Positions 1 to 5,883 are shown, counted from the first letter of the stretch. The stretch: 5,883 bases of DNA from Reyranella sp. (GCA_004296815.1 SCVT01000232.1:1-5883), one strand, 5' to 3'. Translations and numbers: made by a program. The notes: generated by a model from the sequence alone, not told the origin.

Positions 1-145
1 CGATCTCGACCTTGAAATGTGTCTCGCCACCCTCGCGCCATCCGGCATGGCCGTGGTGGCGCGACGACTCGTCCTCGATCGCGAGCCGCGACGGCGCGAA
101 GGCCGTCCTGAGCTTGCTGTCAATCGCCATCGCTACCTTGCCCAT
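1..145 (-). CDS. bolA: BolA family protein, N-terminal part (runs off left edge)
   Basis: The minus strand encodes 48 residues before the window ends, so about the first half of a BolA-type protein is present. BolA proteins are small KH-like-fold partners of monothiol glutaredoxins in iron-sulfur handling and stress response, and act in the cytoplasm. The sequence shows the family pattern: KL..AFAPSRL at about residues 11-21, the ED-ES..HHGHAG stretch at 24-35, then GGETHFKVEI at 39-48. The ATG at 145 is chosen because AGAGAGG lies about 7 bases upstream. A second in-frame ATG at 130 (residue 6) is also possible, because family members usually begin close to the I..KL helix. The gene is divergent from the J-domain gene, with only 47 bases between the two starts. 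Identity as BolA is firm; the exact subtype cannot be told without the C-terminal half. Confidence 0.88.
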   Translation of the reverse strand, partial: MGKVAMAIDSKLRTAFAPSRLAIEDESSRHHGHAGWREGGETHFKVEI

Positions 146-192
146 CGCTCGCCTCTCTTGCCCGGCCACAGCCTTGAACACATATTAGCCCG
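146..192. promoter_or_regulatory. Divergent bolA / J-domain gene spacer with candidate promoter
   Basis: This 47-base spacer must hold at least part of both start signals. On the plus strand a sigma70-like pair is visible: TTGCCC at 158-163, a 17-base gap, and CATATT at 181-186, each with 4 of 6 consensus bases. Transcription from it would begin at about 193, which is the A of the J-domain gene's ATG, and no Shine-Dalgarno sequence lies before that ATG. On the minus strand the same AT-rich spot reads TAATAT (187-182) and could be a -10 box for bolA, but its best -35 (TTGGCT, 212-207) is 19 bases away and weak. The bolA ribosome-binding site AGAGAGG also lies here. These boxes were matched by eye, so the promoter assignment is tentative. 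Confidence 0.35.
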
Positions 193-774
193 ATGCCGCG
201 ACGGCGAGCCAAACCACTGACCGCGACCGATGGCGCGCAACCGCATCTGCGGGTGTGCGAGGCGCCGGGCTGCCGCCTCGAAGGCGGGTTCCGCGCGCCC
301 CGCGCGCGCGACCGGCTCGACGAGTATCGCTGGTTCTGCCTCGAACATGTCCGCGAATACAACAAGAAGTGGGACTATTTCGCCGGCATGGACGCCGACG
401 CGATCGAAAAGCACATCAGGGCCGATACGACATGGCGCCGGCCGGTCTGGCCGATGGGGGCCCGGCGCAACGGCGGTTCGTATGCCAATATCAAGGATCC
501 GTTCGGCCTGGCCGACGACGCCGGCCTCGGCGAGAAGCCGCCGCCCAAGTTCGATGGCAGCGAGCAACTGACACCGGCCGAGCGCAACGCCCTCGATGTC
601 CTTGAACTTTCATGGCCGCTTACACGGGCTGTCGTGAAATCTCGTTACAAGGAATTGGTGAAGCGTCACCATCCCGACGCCAATGGCGGGGCCCGGGAAG
701 CCGAGGAAAAACTCAAAGAAATCAACGCCGCCTATTCCACTCTGCGGGCCTCCGAGCACCTGCCTGTCGAGTGA
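193..774 (+). CDS. J-domain (DnaJ-like) protein with a Cys/His zinc-finger-like motif
   Basis: A 193-residue soluble protein with a C-terminal J domain at about residues 134-187. It carries the helix II sequence YKELVKRHHPD with the HPD triad at 160-162, and KEINAAYSTL at the domain's end. J domains stimulate the ATPase of DnaK-type Hsp70 chaperones. The N-terminal half is not a DnaJ G/F or zinc-repeat region: it shows C22-x4-C27 and C49-x2-H52, which could bind one zinc, and the tryptophan-rich segment WDYFAGM (60-66). There is no signal peptide or membrane segment. It resembles the DnaJ family molecular chaperone commonly annotated between bolA and cobS in alphaproteobacteria. The start has no Shine-Dalgarno, but the next in-frame ATG (residue 66) would remove the Cys/His motif. 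The client is unknown; chaperoning of the neighbouring chelatase is only a guess from position. Confidence 0.85.
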   Translation: MPRRRAKPLTATDGAQPHLRVCEAPGCRLEGGFRAPRARDRLDEYRWFCLEHVREYNKKWDYFAGMDADAIEKHIRADTTWRRPVWPMGARRNGGSYANIKDPFGLADDAGLGEKPPPKFDGSEQLTPAERNALDVLELSWPLTRAVVKSRYKELVKRHHPDANGGAREAEEKLKEINAAYSTLRASEHLPVE

Positions 775-844
775 TTAGCCCCGCTCAGGGCAGACCCCGC
801 ATTTGGCCGCTTGCGGTGCACAAATCTGCCTGCGACTATCGTTT

Positions 845-871
845 TGCCCGCAATTTGGCGGGCATTGTTTT
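845..871 (+). terminator. Terminator-like hairpin between J-domain gene and cobS
   Basis: A perfect 7-bp stem, TGCCCGC at 845-851 and GCGGGCA at 858-864 with a six-base loop, is followed by the T-rich ATTGTTTTGT. This is the shape of a modest intrinsic terminator for the J-domain gene, but it ends only about 10 bases before the cobS Shine-Dalgarno (AGGA, 874-877). It could therefore also act as a leader hairpin. The rest of the spacer (775-844) shows only a weak promoter-like pair, TTGCGG at 811-816 and GACTAT at 834-839. I see no B12-box (GCCACTG-type) sequence, and the spacer is too short for a full cobalamin riboswitch. Confidence 0.45.
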
Positions 872-886
872 GTAGGAATCTGTGTG

Positions 887-1891
887 ATGGCTTCTACGAC
901 GACCGCGGCTCGGCAGAACATGTCGGGCATGCCGGATATCAAGGTTTCCGCCCGCCAGCTTTTCGGCATCGACACCGACATGGAGGTGCCGGCGTTCAGT
1001 GCGGCCACCGAGCATGTTCCGGAGGTCGACGACGCCTACCTGTTCGACCATGACACGACGATGGCGATCCTCGCCGGCTTCGCCCACAACCGGCGTGTGA
1101 TGGTCCAGGGCTATCACGGCACCGGCAAGTCGACCCATATCGAGCAGGTCGCAGCGCGCCTCAACTGGCCCTGCCTGCGCGTCAACCTCGACAGCCACAT
1201 CTCCCGTATCGACCTGATCGGCAAGGACGCGATCGTGCTGCGCGACGGCAAGCAGGTCACCGAGTTCCGCGAAGGCATCCTGCCGTGGGCGCTGCAGAAC
1301 CCGACGGCGCTGGTGTTCGACGAATATGACGCCGGCCGCGCCGACGTGATGTTCGTGATCCAGCGCGTGCTCGAGGTCGACGGCAAGCTCACCCTGCTCG
1401 ACCAGAACAAGGTCATCCATCCGCATCCGGCGTTCCGCCTGTTCTCGACCGCCAACACGGTCGGCCTCGGCGACACGACCGGCCTCTATCACGGCACGCA
1501 GCAGATCAACCAGGGCCAGATGGACCGCTGGTCGATCGTGACGACGCTGAACTACCTGCCGCACGAGCAGGAAGTGAACATCGTCACCGCCAAGGCGCCG
1601 CAGTACGACAACGACGATGGCCGCAAGATGATCGCGGCCATGGTGGCGCTCGCCGACCTCACGCGCGCGGGCTTCATCGCCGGCGACATCTCGACCGTGA
1701 TGTCGCCGCGTACGGTGATCACCTGGGCCGAGAACACGCGCATCTTCGGGGGCGACGTGGGCTTTGCCTTCCGTCTCACCTTCCTGAACAAGTGCGACGA
1801 GGTCGAGCGCAGCACGCTCGCCGAGTACTACCAGCGCTGCTTCGGCAAGGAATTGCCGGCGTCCAGCGGCAAGGGCGGCAAGCTGCACTAG
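887..1891 (+). CDS. cobS: Cobaltochelatase subunit CobS (AAA+ ATPase)
   Basis: A 334-residue MoxR-like AAA+ ATPase of the aerobic cobaltochelatase. With CobT it forms the ATP-driven complex that serves CobN in inserting cobalt into hydrogenobyrinic acid a,c-diamide, in the cytoplasm. A short CobS N-terminal segment ([12 protein letters not shown]) is followed by the AAA+ core: Walker A GYHGTGKS at 75-82 (K81), Walker B LVFDE at 142-146, and a sensor-1 type STAN ending at N190. The stretches [17 protein letters not shown] and [12 protein letters not shown] are typical of CobS. Length is close to the usual 325-335. The open frame extends upstream to 803, but the ATG at 887 is chosen because AGGA lies 9 bases before it and homologs begin near here. 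The stop is 13 bases before cobT. MoxR ATPases of other roles are less likely given the CobT partner. Confidence 0.96.
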   Translation: MASTTTAARQNMSGMPDIKVSARQLFGIDTDMEVPAFSAATEHVPEVDDAYLFDHDTTMAILAGFAHNRRVMVQGYHGTGKSTHIEQVAARLNWPCLRVNLDSHISRIDLIGKDAIVLRDGKQVTEFREGILPWALQNPTALVFDEYDAGRADVMFVIQRVLEVDGKLTLLDQNKVIHPHPAFRLFSTANTVGLGDTTGLYHGTQQINQGQMDRWSIVTTLNYLPHEQEVNIVTAKAPQYDNDDGRKMIAAMVALADLTRAGFIAGDISTVMSPRTVITWAENTRIFGGDVGFAFRLTFLNKCDEVERSTLAEYYQRCFGKELPASSGKGGKLH

Positions 1892-1904
1892 CAAAGAGGG
1901 CCGC

Positions 1905-3818
1905 ATGGCCAAGGACTCTACTCCTCTCGAGGAGTTTCGCCGCGTCACCGCCACCACCATGCGGGCGGTGTCGCGCAAGGAAGTGAACGTCGCGTTCGTT
2001 CCCGATGGCGGATCGCTGCTCGGCAGCGAGGCCCGCATCACCGTCCCGGCGCGCGATCTTCCGGTGGAAGACGTGAGCCGGGTCCGCGGCGAAGCCGACT
2101 CGATGGCGCTGAAGTTGCGCCACCATGACCGCAAGACCCATCTGCGCCGTGTGCCGCGCGGCGAGGCGGCGCGCGCGATCTTCGAGGCCGTCGAGCAGGT
2201 CCGTGTCGAGGCGCTCGGCGCCCGCCGGATGGCCGGCGTCGCCGACAATCTCGCGGCCCTTTGGCGCCAGCGTTCCGATCAGCGTGGCCATGCCCGGGTC
2301 AAGAACAAGGAAGATTCTCCGATCGCCGATGTGATCGGCCTGATCGCCCGCGAGCAGCTCCTGGGCGCCGCGCCGCCCGAGTCCGCCAAGGCGATGGTCG
2401 ACATGTGGCGCGCCGACGTCGAAAGCGCTGCCGGCCGCGATTTCCAGAAGCTGCGCGAGACGCTCGGCAACCAGGAAGCCTTCGCCCGCGCCGCGCGTCA
2501 GCTCATCCGCGACCTCAAGCTCGGCGACGAATCGGCCGACCTGCAGGACGACGACAACGAGGACTCGCAGGACCAGGAGAACGCCGACGGCCAGTCCAAC
2601 GAGACCGGCGACGACCAGAGCGATTCGAGCGAGACCCAGGGCTACGGTGCCCAGGGCGAGGAGACCGAGGACGCTTCCGAGCAGGAAGACGCATCGGAGA
2701 CGGTCGCCGACCAGGCGCAGACCGAGATGCAGATGGGCTCGGGCGACGAGGAGGAGCCGGGCCGGGCCGAGCGTCCGTGGCTGCCGCCGGGTGCGCTCTC
2801 CAACGAGCCCGCGGGCCAGCAATATCACGCCTATACCGTCAAGTTCGACGAGATCGTCGAGGCCGACGCGCTGTGCGACGCCGAGGAGCTCGGCCGCCTG
2901 CGCAATCATCTCGACCAGCAGCTTGCGCATCTGCAGGGCGTCATCGGCAAGCTCGCCAACCGCCTGCAGCGCCGCCTGATGGCGCAGCAGAACCGCGCCT
3001 GGGAGTTCGACCTCGACGAGGGCATCCTCGACGCGGCGCGACTGACCCGCGTCGTCACCAATCCCATGCACGCCCTGTCGTTCAAGACCGAGCGCGACAC
3101 CAACTTCCGCGACACCGTGGTGTCGCTGTTGATCGACAATTCGGGTTCCATGCGCGGCCGGCCGATCACGGTTGCCGCCATGAGCGCCGACATCCTGGCG
3201 CGCACGCTCGAGCGCTGCGGCGTCAAGGTCGAGATCCTGGGCTTCACCACGCGCGCCTGGAAGGGCGGCCAGAGCCGCGAGCAGTGGCTCGCCGCCGGCA
3301 AGCCCGCCAATCCGGGCCGCCTCAACGACCTGCGCCATATCATCTACAAGCCGGCCGATGCGCCGTGGCGGCGCGCCCGCAAGAACCTGGGCCTGATGCT
3401 GCGCGAAGGCATCCTCAAGGAGAACATCGACGGCGAGGCGCTCCTGTGGGCGCACAACCGCCTGCTGCCGCGCCCGGAAGAACGCAAGATCATGATGGTG
3501 ATCTCTGACGGCGCGCCGGTCGACGATTCGACGCTGTCGGTCAATCCCGGCAACTATCTCGAGCGTCATCTGCGCGACGTCATCGACTGGATCGAGACGC
3601 GCTCGCCGGTCGAGCTGGTCGCCATCGGCATCGGCCATGACGTCACGCGCTACTATCGCCGCGCCGTCACCATCGTGGACGCCGACCAGCTCGGCGGCAC
3701 GATGATGGAGCAGCTCGCTTCGCTGTTCGACGACGACGACAAGAAGGATGTTCGCGCCGCCCGCGGCTCGCGGGGCGCCGGCAAGGTGGGCAAGTCCGGC
3801 AAGCGCACCGCCGCCTGA
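1905..3818 (+). CDS. cobT: Cobaltochelatase subunit CobT (VWA/MIDAS protein)
   Basis: A 637-residue partner of CobS; CobT plus CobS form the chaperone-like motor that works with CobN in late cobalt insertion of aerobic B12 synthesis. The N-terminal domain (about 1-205) contains the family stretch [21 protein letters not shown] very acidic, low-complexity linker of Asp, Glu, Gln and Ser covers about 207-285. The C-terminal part is a von Willebrand A domain with a complete MIDAS motif, D411-N-S413-G-S415, and a second metal-site loop SDGAP around D535. The protein ends with four aspartates (609-612) and then a basic Lys/Arg/Gly tail. The start follows a strong Shine-Dalgarno, AAAGAGGG at 1893-1900. 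Size agrees with known CobT (about 630). Close spacing to cobS indicates co-transcription. No cobN is visible in the window. Confidence 0.95.
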   Translation: MAKDSTPLEEFRRVTATTMRAVSRKEVNVAFVPDGGSLLGSEARITVPARDLPVEDVSRVRGEADSMALKLRHHDRKTHLRRVPRGEAARAIFEAVEQVRVEALGARRMAGVADNLAALWRQRSDQRGHARVKNKEDSPIADVIGLIAREQLLGAAPPESAKAMVDMWRADVESAAGRDFQKLRETLGNQEAFARAARQLIRDLKLGDESADLQDDDNEDSQDQENADGQSNETGDDQSDSSETQGYGAQGEETEDASEQEDASETVADQAQTEMQMGSGDEEEPGRAERPWLPPGALSNEPAGQQYHAYTVKFDEIVEADALCDAEELGRLRNHLDQQLAHLQGVIGKLANRLQRRLMAQQNRAWEFDLDEGILDAARLTRVVTNPMHALSFKTERDTNFRDTVVSLLIDNSGSMRGRPITVAAMSADILARTLERCGVKVEILGFTTRAWKGGQSREQWLAAGKPANPGRLNDLRHIIYKPADAPWRRARKNLGLMLREGILKENIDGEALLWAHNRLLPRPEERKIMMVISDGAPVDDSTLSVNPGNYLERHLRDVIDWIETRSPVELVAIGIGHDVTRYYRRAVTIVDADQLGGTMMEQLASLFDDDDKKDVRAARGSRGAGKVGKSGKRTAA

Positions 3819-3823
3819 TCCCG

Positions 3824-4819
3824 GTGGCCAACCGCTTCCTTCTCGCGCTCTGCCTGCTCGTCGCCGCCTGCGCGAGCGTCTCCCCGCCCCCTGCCGGCGC
3901 GCAGGAGCAGCCCGTCGAGATCAAGAGCTCGGCGCTCACGCTCAAGATCGACGAGCCTGCCGCCACGCGCGTCGGCCGCCTGATCTGGCGCGGCGGCATC
4001 GAGATGCGCGCGAGCTCGCGCAACTTCGGCGGCTGGTCCGACCTGCATGTCTCTCCCGACGGGCGCACGCTGACCTCGATCTCCGACGAGGGCGCGTGGC
4101 TCACGGCCACGGTCGATTACGACGCCAAGCGCAATCTTGCGGGCCTGAGCGGCGCCCGGATCGGCCAGCTGCGCGGGCTCGACGGCAAGCCGATCGAGAC
4201 GAAAGCCGAGGCCGACGCCGAGGCGCTGGCGCGACTGCCCGACGGTTCATGGCTGGTGGCGCTGGAGCGCCGACACCGGCTATGGCGCTACCCCTCGCTG
4301 ACGGCCACGCCTTTGCCCGTCGAGGGACCGCGCGAGATCGGCGAGCAGCCGAAGAACGGCGGCATCGAGGCCCTGACCGCATTGGCGGACGGCACCTTGA
4401 TCGCCATCAGCGAGGAGTACAGCCAGAAGCCCGGCACCGTGATGGGCTGGATCGGCAAGCCGGCAGCGGGTGGTCGCTACACCTGGAGCTCGTTCGCCTA
4501 TGCGACCGTGCCCGATTTTCTGCCGACCTCGATCGCGATCCTGCCGGACGGTTCCTTCGCCACGATCGAACGTGCCTTCGACATGGTACGTGGCGTGCGC
4601 TGCCGCGTGATGCGCTTTGCCGCCAGCCAGCTCCAGCCCGGCGCGACGGTGCAGCCGGAGGAACTGGCGCGCCTCGCGTCACCATATGCGGTCGACAATC
4701 TCGAAGGGCTGGCGGTGACCCGTGGCGCAGCCGGCGAGACGCTGCTCTGGCTGATCTCGGACGACAATTTCAATCCGCTCCAGCGCAATATCCTGATGCT
4801 GTTCGAGCTGGCGCAATAA
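3824..4819 (+). CDS. Exported phytase-like (esterase-like) beta-propeller protein, probable lipoprotein
   Basis: A 331-residue protein that I assign to the 'esterase-like activity of phytase' family (Pfam Phytase-like). The activity is poorly defined and no substrate can be named. Supporting motifs are GGIEAL (179-184), NLEGLAV (292-298) and the C-terminal SDDNFNPLQRN (312-322), with repeated beta-strand pairs such as LPDGSWLVALE and LADGTLIAISE that suggest a propeller fold. The N-terminus is a short signal peptide with a lipobox-like VAAC, putting the lipidated Cys at 16; residue 17 is Ala, which would favour the outer membrane. A signal peptidase I site after AGA (about residue 26) is the alternative. 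The start is GTG, 5 bases after the cobT stop, with no clear Shine-Dalgarno, so translational coupling to cobT is likely. No nearby in-frame upstream start exists. Confidence 0.82.
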   Translation: MANRFLLALCLLVAACASVSPPPAGAQEQPVEIKSSALTLKIDEPAATRVGRLIWRGGIEMRASSRNFGGWSDLHVSPDGRTLTSISDEGAWLTATVDYDAKRNLAGLSGARIGQLRGLDGKPIETKAEADAEALARLPDGSWLVALERRHRLWRYPSLTATPLPVEGPREIGEQPKNGGIEALTALADGTLIAISEEYSQKPGTVMGWIGKPAAGGRYTWSSFAYATVPDFLPTSIAILPDGSFATIERAFDMVRGVRCRVMRFAASQLQPGATVQPEELARLASPYAVDNLEGLAVTRGAAGETLLWLISDDNFNPLQRNILMLFELAQ

Positions 4820-4847
4820 AAAAGCCCCCGGTTTCGACCGAGGGCTT
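4818..4847 (-). terminator. Intrinsic terminator of rpmB
   Basis: Read on the minus strand, AAGCCCTCGGT pairs with ACCGGGGGCTT around a CGAA loop (11 positions with one A-C mismatch) and runs into six T residues (4823-4818). This is a textbook intrinsic terminator for the leftward rpmB transcript. Its T-tract overlaps the stop codon of the convergent phytase-like gene (TAA 4817-4819). In the plus direction the stem is the same but no T-tract follows, so it should work less well for the cob operon. Confidence 0.88.
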
Positions 4848-4850
4848 CGA

Positions 4851-4870
4851 ACGGCGAGCTTCCTCGCCGT
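4851..4870 (-). repeat. Perfect inverted repeat (hairpin) downstream of rpmB
   Basis: ACGGCGAG at 4851-4858 and CTCGCCGT at 4863-4870 form a perfect 8-bp GC-rich stem with a four-base loop. It lies between the rpmB stop (4889-4887) and the terminator hairpin, separated from the latter by only 3 bases. No T-tract follows it. It may stabilise the 3' end of the rpmB mRNA or back up termination in either direction. Confidence 0.6.
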
Positions 4871-4886
4871 CGGCTCTGGAGGACGG

Positions 4887-5192
4887 CTAGGCCGCCTTCT
4901 TCGCGTCCTTCTTGGCCTTGGCCGAAACGACGCGGCGCTTCAGCACCGTCATCTCCGGGCTGAGCTTGCTGTCGTTGGTGCCGAGCAGGTAGGCGTCGAT
5001 GCCGCCATTGTGCTCGATCGTCTTGATGCCGCGCGGCGTCAGGCGCAGGCGCACGGTGTGGCCCAGCGCATCGGACAGGACCGAGGCGACCTGCAGGTTG
5101 GACATGAACCGACGCTTCGACTTGTTGTTCGCGTGGCTCACATTGTTGCCGTACTGGACGGACTTGCCCGAGAGGGCGCAACGACGGGGCAT
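4887..5192 (-). CDS. rpmB: 50S ribosomal protein bL28
   Basis: A 101-residue basic protein matching bL28 of the large ribosomal subunit. The N-terminus MPRRCALSGKSVQYGNNVSHANNKSKRRFMSN is the family signature, with GNNVSHANN at about residues 15-23 and KRRF at 26-29. It is followed by RLRLTPRGIKTIEHNGGI in the second half. The protein is longer than the 78-residue E. coli form and has a Lys/Ala-rich C-terminus, as in alphaproteobacterial bL28. It has one cysteine (C5), so it is a zinc-free type. The start at 5192 has only a weak Shine-Dalgarno-like AGCGGA, and a terminator-like hairpin lies just upstream. rpmG, its frequent partner in other phyla, is not adjacent. The gene converges on the cob block and ends in its own terminator. 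Confidence 0.97.
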   Translation of the reverse strand: MPRRCALSGKSVQYGNNVSHANNKSKRRFMSNLQVASVLSDALGHTVRLRLTPRGIKTIEHNGGIDAYLLGTNDSKLSPEMTVLKRRVVSAKAKKDAKKAA

Positions 5193-5205
5193 GACGTAAT
5201 CCGCT

Positions 5206-5231
5206 AAAAAACGATCCCGCCGGAGGGCGGG
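5206..5231 (-). terminator. Terminator-like hairpin between ycgN and rpmB
   Basis: On the minus strand CCCGCC (5231-5226) and GGCGGG (5221-5216) form a 6-bp all-GC stem with a CTCC loop, followed by ATCG and six T residues (5211-5206). It is a plausible intrinsic terminator for the meaB-ycgN transcript, slightly weakened by the four bases before the T-tract. It ends 13 bases before the rpmB ATG, so rpmB transcripts starting upstream must cross it. Confidence 0.65.
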
Positions 5232-5240
5232 AAGGCCGGC

Positions 5241-5269
5241 TTTTTACGGGCCGGACGGGGGGCCGTCAA
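5241..5269 (-). promoter_or_regulatory. rpmB: Candidate sigma70-type promoter of rpmB
   Basis: On the minus strand TTGACG (5269-5264) is followed after exactly 17 bases by TAAAAA (5246-5241). The -35 box matches five of six consensus bases and the -10 box four of six. The -35 box includes the ycgN stop codon. Transcription would begin near 5233-5236, a few bases before the terminator-like hairpin, giving rpmB a leader of about 42 bases. Found by eye, not tested. Confidence 0.5.
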
Positions 5270-5748
5270 GCGAACCAGTCCACCACTCTTTCGCTGATAT
5301 CCTCGACCTGATCCTCGGGAATCACCCGTCCGCGGGCCGAGATTCCCGCCTGGTGCACGGTTTCCGGGTCCCCCGAGATCAGGGGGTGCCACCAGTAGAG
5401 GTCCTGCTTGAAATGGACCAGCCGGTAACCGCAGGTCTTGGGGAGCCAGTCCATCTTGGCTACTACCTTTGGGGTGAGCTGGATGCAGTCCGGCACGATT
5501 TTCTTGCGATTCTTGTAGTCCCGGCAGCGGGCGGTCTTGGGGTCCAGGAGCTTGCAGCAGGTATCGGTCTGGGCGAGCTCGCCCGTCCCCTCGTATTCCA
5601 GCTTGTTGACGCAGCACATGCCGCAGCCGTCGCAGAGGGATTCCCACTCCTGCTTGGTCATCTGGGCCAGCGTCTTGCGCTTCCAGAACGGCTCCTGCTG
5701 GGCCGCGGCGGCGCGCCGGGCGCGCTTGAGGAAGGATTTAGCGGCCAT
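5266..5748 (-). CDS. ycgN: YcgN family cysteine-cluster protein (UPF0260)
   Basis: A 160-residue cytoplasmic protein closely resembling E. coli YcgN (UPF0260, zinc/iron-chelating CxxCxxCC family). The metal-binding core is C39-x2-C42-x2-C45-C46 within [12 protein letters not shown], with further cysteines at 64, 65, 75, 88 and 106. The blocks [12 protein letters not shown] (20-31), PDCIQLT (86-92) and [10 protein letters not shown] (101-110) are shared with YcgN. Its role is unknown; iron or zinc binding is inferred from the cysteines. Relative to E. coli it has about a dozen extra Lys/Arg/Ala-rich residues at the N-terminus. The ATG at 5748 has only a weak AGAAG upstream and overlaps the end of the meaB-like gene by 11 bases, which suggests translational coupling. 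It ends with its TGA inside the candidate rpmB -35 box. Confidence 0.93.
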   Translation of the reverse strand: MAAKSFLKRARRAAAAQQEPFWKRKTLAQMTKQEWESLCDGCGMCCVNKLEYEGTGELAQTDTCCKLLDPKTARCRDYKNRKKIVPDCIQLTPKVVAKMDWLPKTCGYRLVHFKQDLYWWHPLISGDPETVHQAGISARGRVIPEDQVEDISERVVDWFA

Positions 5749-5883
5749 GGAAGGCTTCTAGCATACGGCGGGCCGCCGCCGCCGGGGTCGCCTTCCCGGC
5801 CTCGACCTCGCGCTCCAGGCCGCCCACCAGCTTGCGGACCTCGGGATGCTTCTTCAGCTCGGCCAGCAGGGTCTCGCCGACCT
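5738..5883 (-). CDS. meaB: C-terminal end of MeaB-like GTPase (runs off right edge)
   Basis: The last 47 residues of a leftward gene are present, ending at TAA 5740-5738. The sequence, with [15 protein letters not shown] near the start and [20 protein letters not shown] at the end, is two charged helices of the kind that close MeaB/ArgK-type GTPases, where this tail serves in dimerisation. MeaB is the P-loop GTPase that loads and protects methylmalonyl-CoA mutase, an adenosylcobalamin enzyme. The GTPase motifs themselves lie outside the window, so the call rests on tail similarity recalled from the family. It overlaps the following ycgN start by 11 bases in a different frame. Another protein with a similar helical C-terminus cannot be excluded. 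Confidence 0.62.
   Translation of the reverse strand, partial: VGETLLAELKKHPEVRKLVGGLEREVEAGKATPAAAARRMLEAFHGR

Noticed and set aside
803..886. A 28-residue N-terminal extension of CobS from the upstream in-frame ATG at 803
   Set aside because: It has no Shine-Dalgarno, contains the terminator-like hairpin, and extends beyond where known CobS proteins begin. The ATG at 887 has a well-spaced AGGA.
775..886. Cobalamin riboswitch upstream of cobS
   Set aside because: The spacer is only 112 bases, shorter than a typical full cobalamin riboswitch, and no B12-box-like sequence is visible.
1776..3638. A 620-codon open frame on the minus strand opposite cobT, and a 470-codon one (836-2248) opposite cobS
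   Set aside because: Both are mirror frames of GC-rich coding DNA. Their translations are low-complexity runs of Arg, Ala, Leu, Val and Asp with no recognisable domain, while the plus-strand proteins match well-known families end to end.
3748..4890. A 380-codon plus-strand frame overlapping the end of cobT and the phytase-like gene
   Set aside because: Arg/Ala/Pro-rich shadow of the real frame. The overlapping frame has a signal peptide and conserved phytase-like motifs.
4999..5207. Two small plus-strand frames opposite rpmB (66 and 65 codons)
   Set aside because: Antisense shadows of rpmB with no supporting start signals or recognisable protein.
5204..5647. A 147-codon minus-strand frame overlapping ycgN
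   Set aside because: Frame-shifted shadow rich in Pro, Gly and Arg that runs through the terminator-like hairpin. The ycgN frame has the conserved cysteine cluster.
1..5883. CRISPR arrays, insertion sequences, tRNA genes, attachment sites or direct long repeats
   Set aside because: None seen on either strand by eye. The window is dense with housekeeping genes and composition is even throughout.

Overview
The window looks like ordinary chromosome from a GC-rich alphaproteobacterium. The basis is the gene set and order: bolA, a J-domain protein, cobS, cobT, an exported phytase-like protein, a long bL28, a YcgN-family protein and a MeaB-like C-terminus. The CobS, CobT, bL28 and YcgN sequences match the alphaproteobacterial forms I remember. 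I cannot fix the order or genus from sequence alone. I see no insertion sequence, phage gene, tRNA, rRNA or CRISPR array.

Layout: the start of bolA runs leftward off the left edge (1-145). A 47-base divergent spacer separates it from a rightward block: a zinc-finger-like J-domain protein (193-774), cobS (887-1891), cobT (1905-3818) and an exported, probably lipid-anchored phytase-like protein (3824-4819). cobS, cobT and the phytase-like gene are packed within 13 and 5 bases of each other and are probably one operon. The right part is a leftward, convergent block: the 3' end of a meaB-like gene (5738 to the right edge), a YcgN-family cysteine-cluster gene that overlaps it by 11 bases, and rpmB (4887-5192). 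A strong intrinsic terminator on the minus strand (4818-4847) ends rpmB against the end of the phytase-like gene.

How the genes work together: CobS (AAA+ ATPase) and CobT (acidic linker plus VWA/MIDAS domain) are the two motor subunits of the aerobic, CobN-dependent cobaltochelatase, which inserts cobalt into hydrogenobyrinic acid a,c-diamide during B12 synthesis. CobN is not in the window. MeaB, at the other end, protects an adenosylcobalamin-dependent mutase, so the window touches both the making and the use of B12. bolA (Fe-S/redox), rpmB (ribosome) and ycgN are housekeeping neighbours.

Nothing here is clearly a new system. The points most worth a second look are the J-domain protein beside the AAA+/VWA chelatase pair, an apparently leaderless start for that gene, terminator-like hairpins placed just before the cobS and rpmB ribosome-binding sites, and an envelope protein coupled to cobT.
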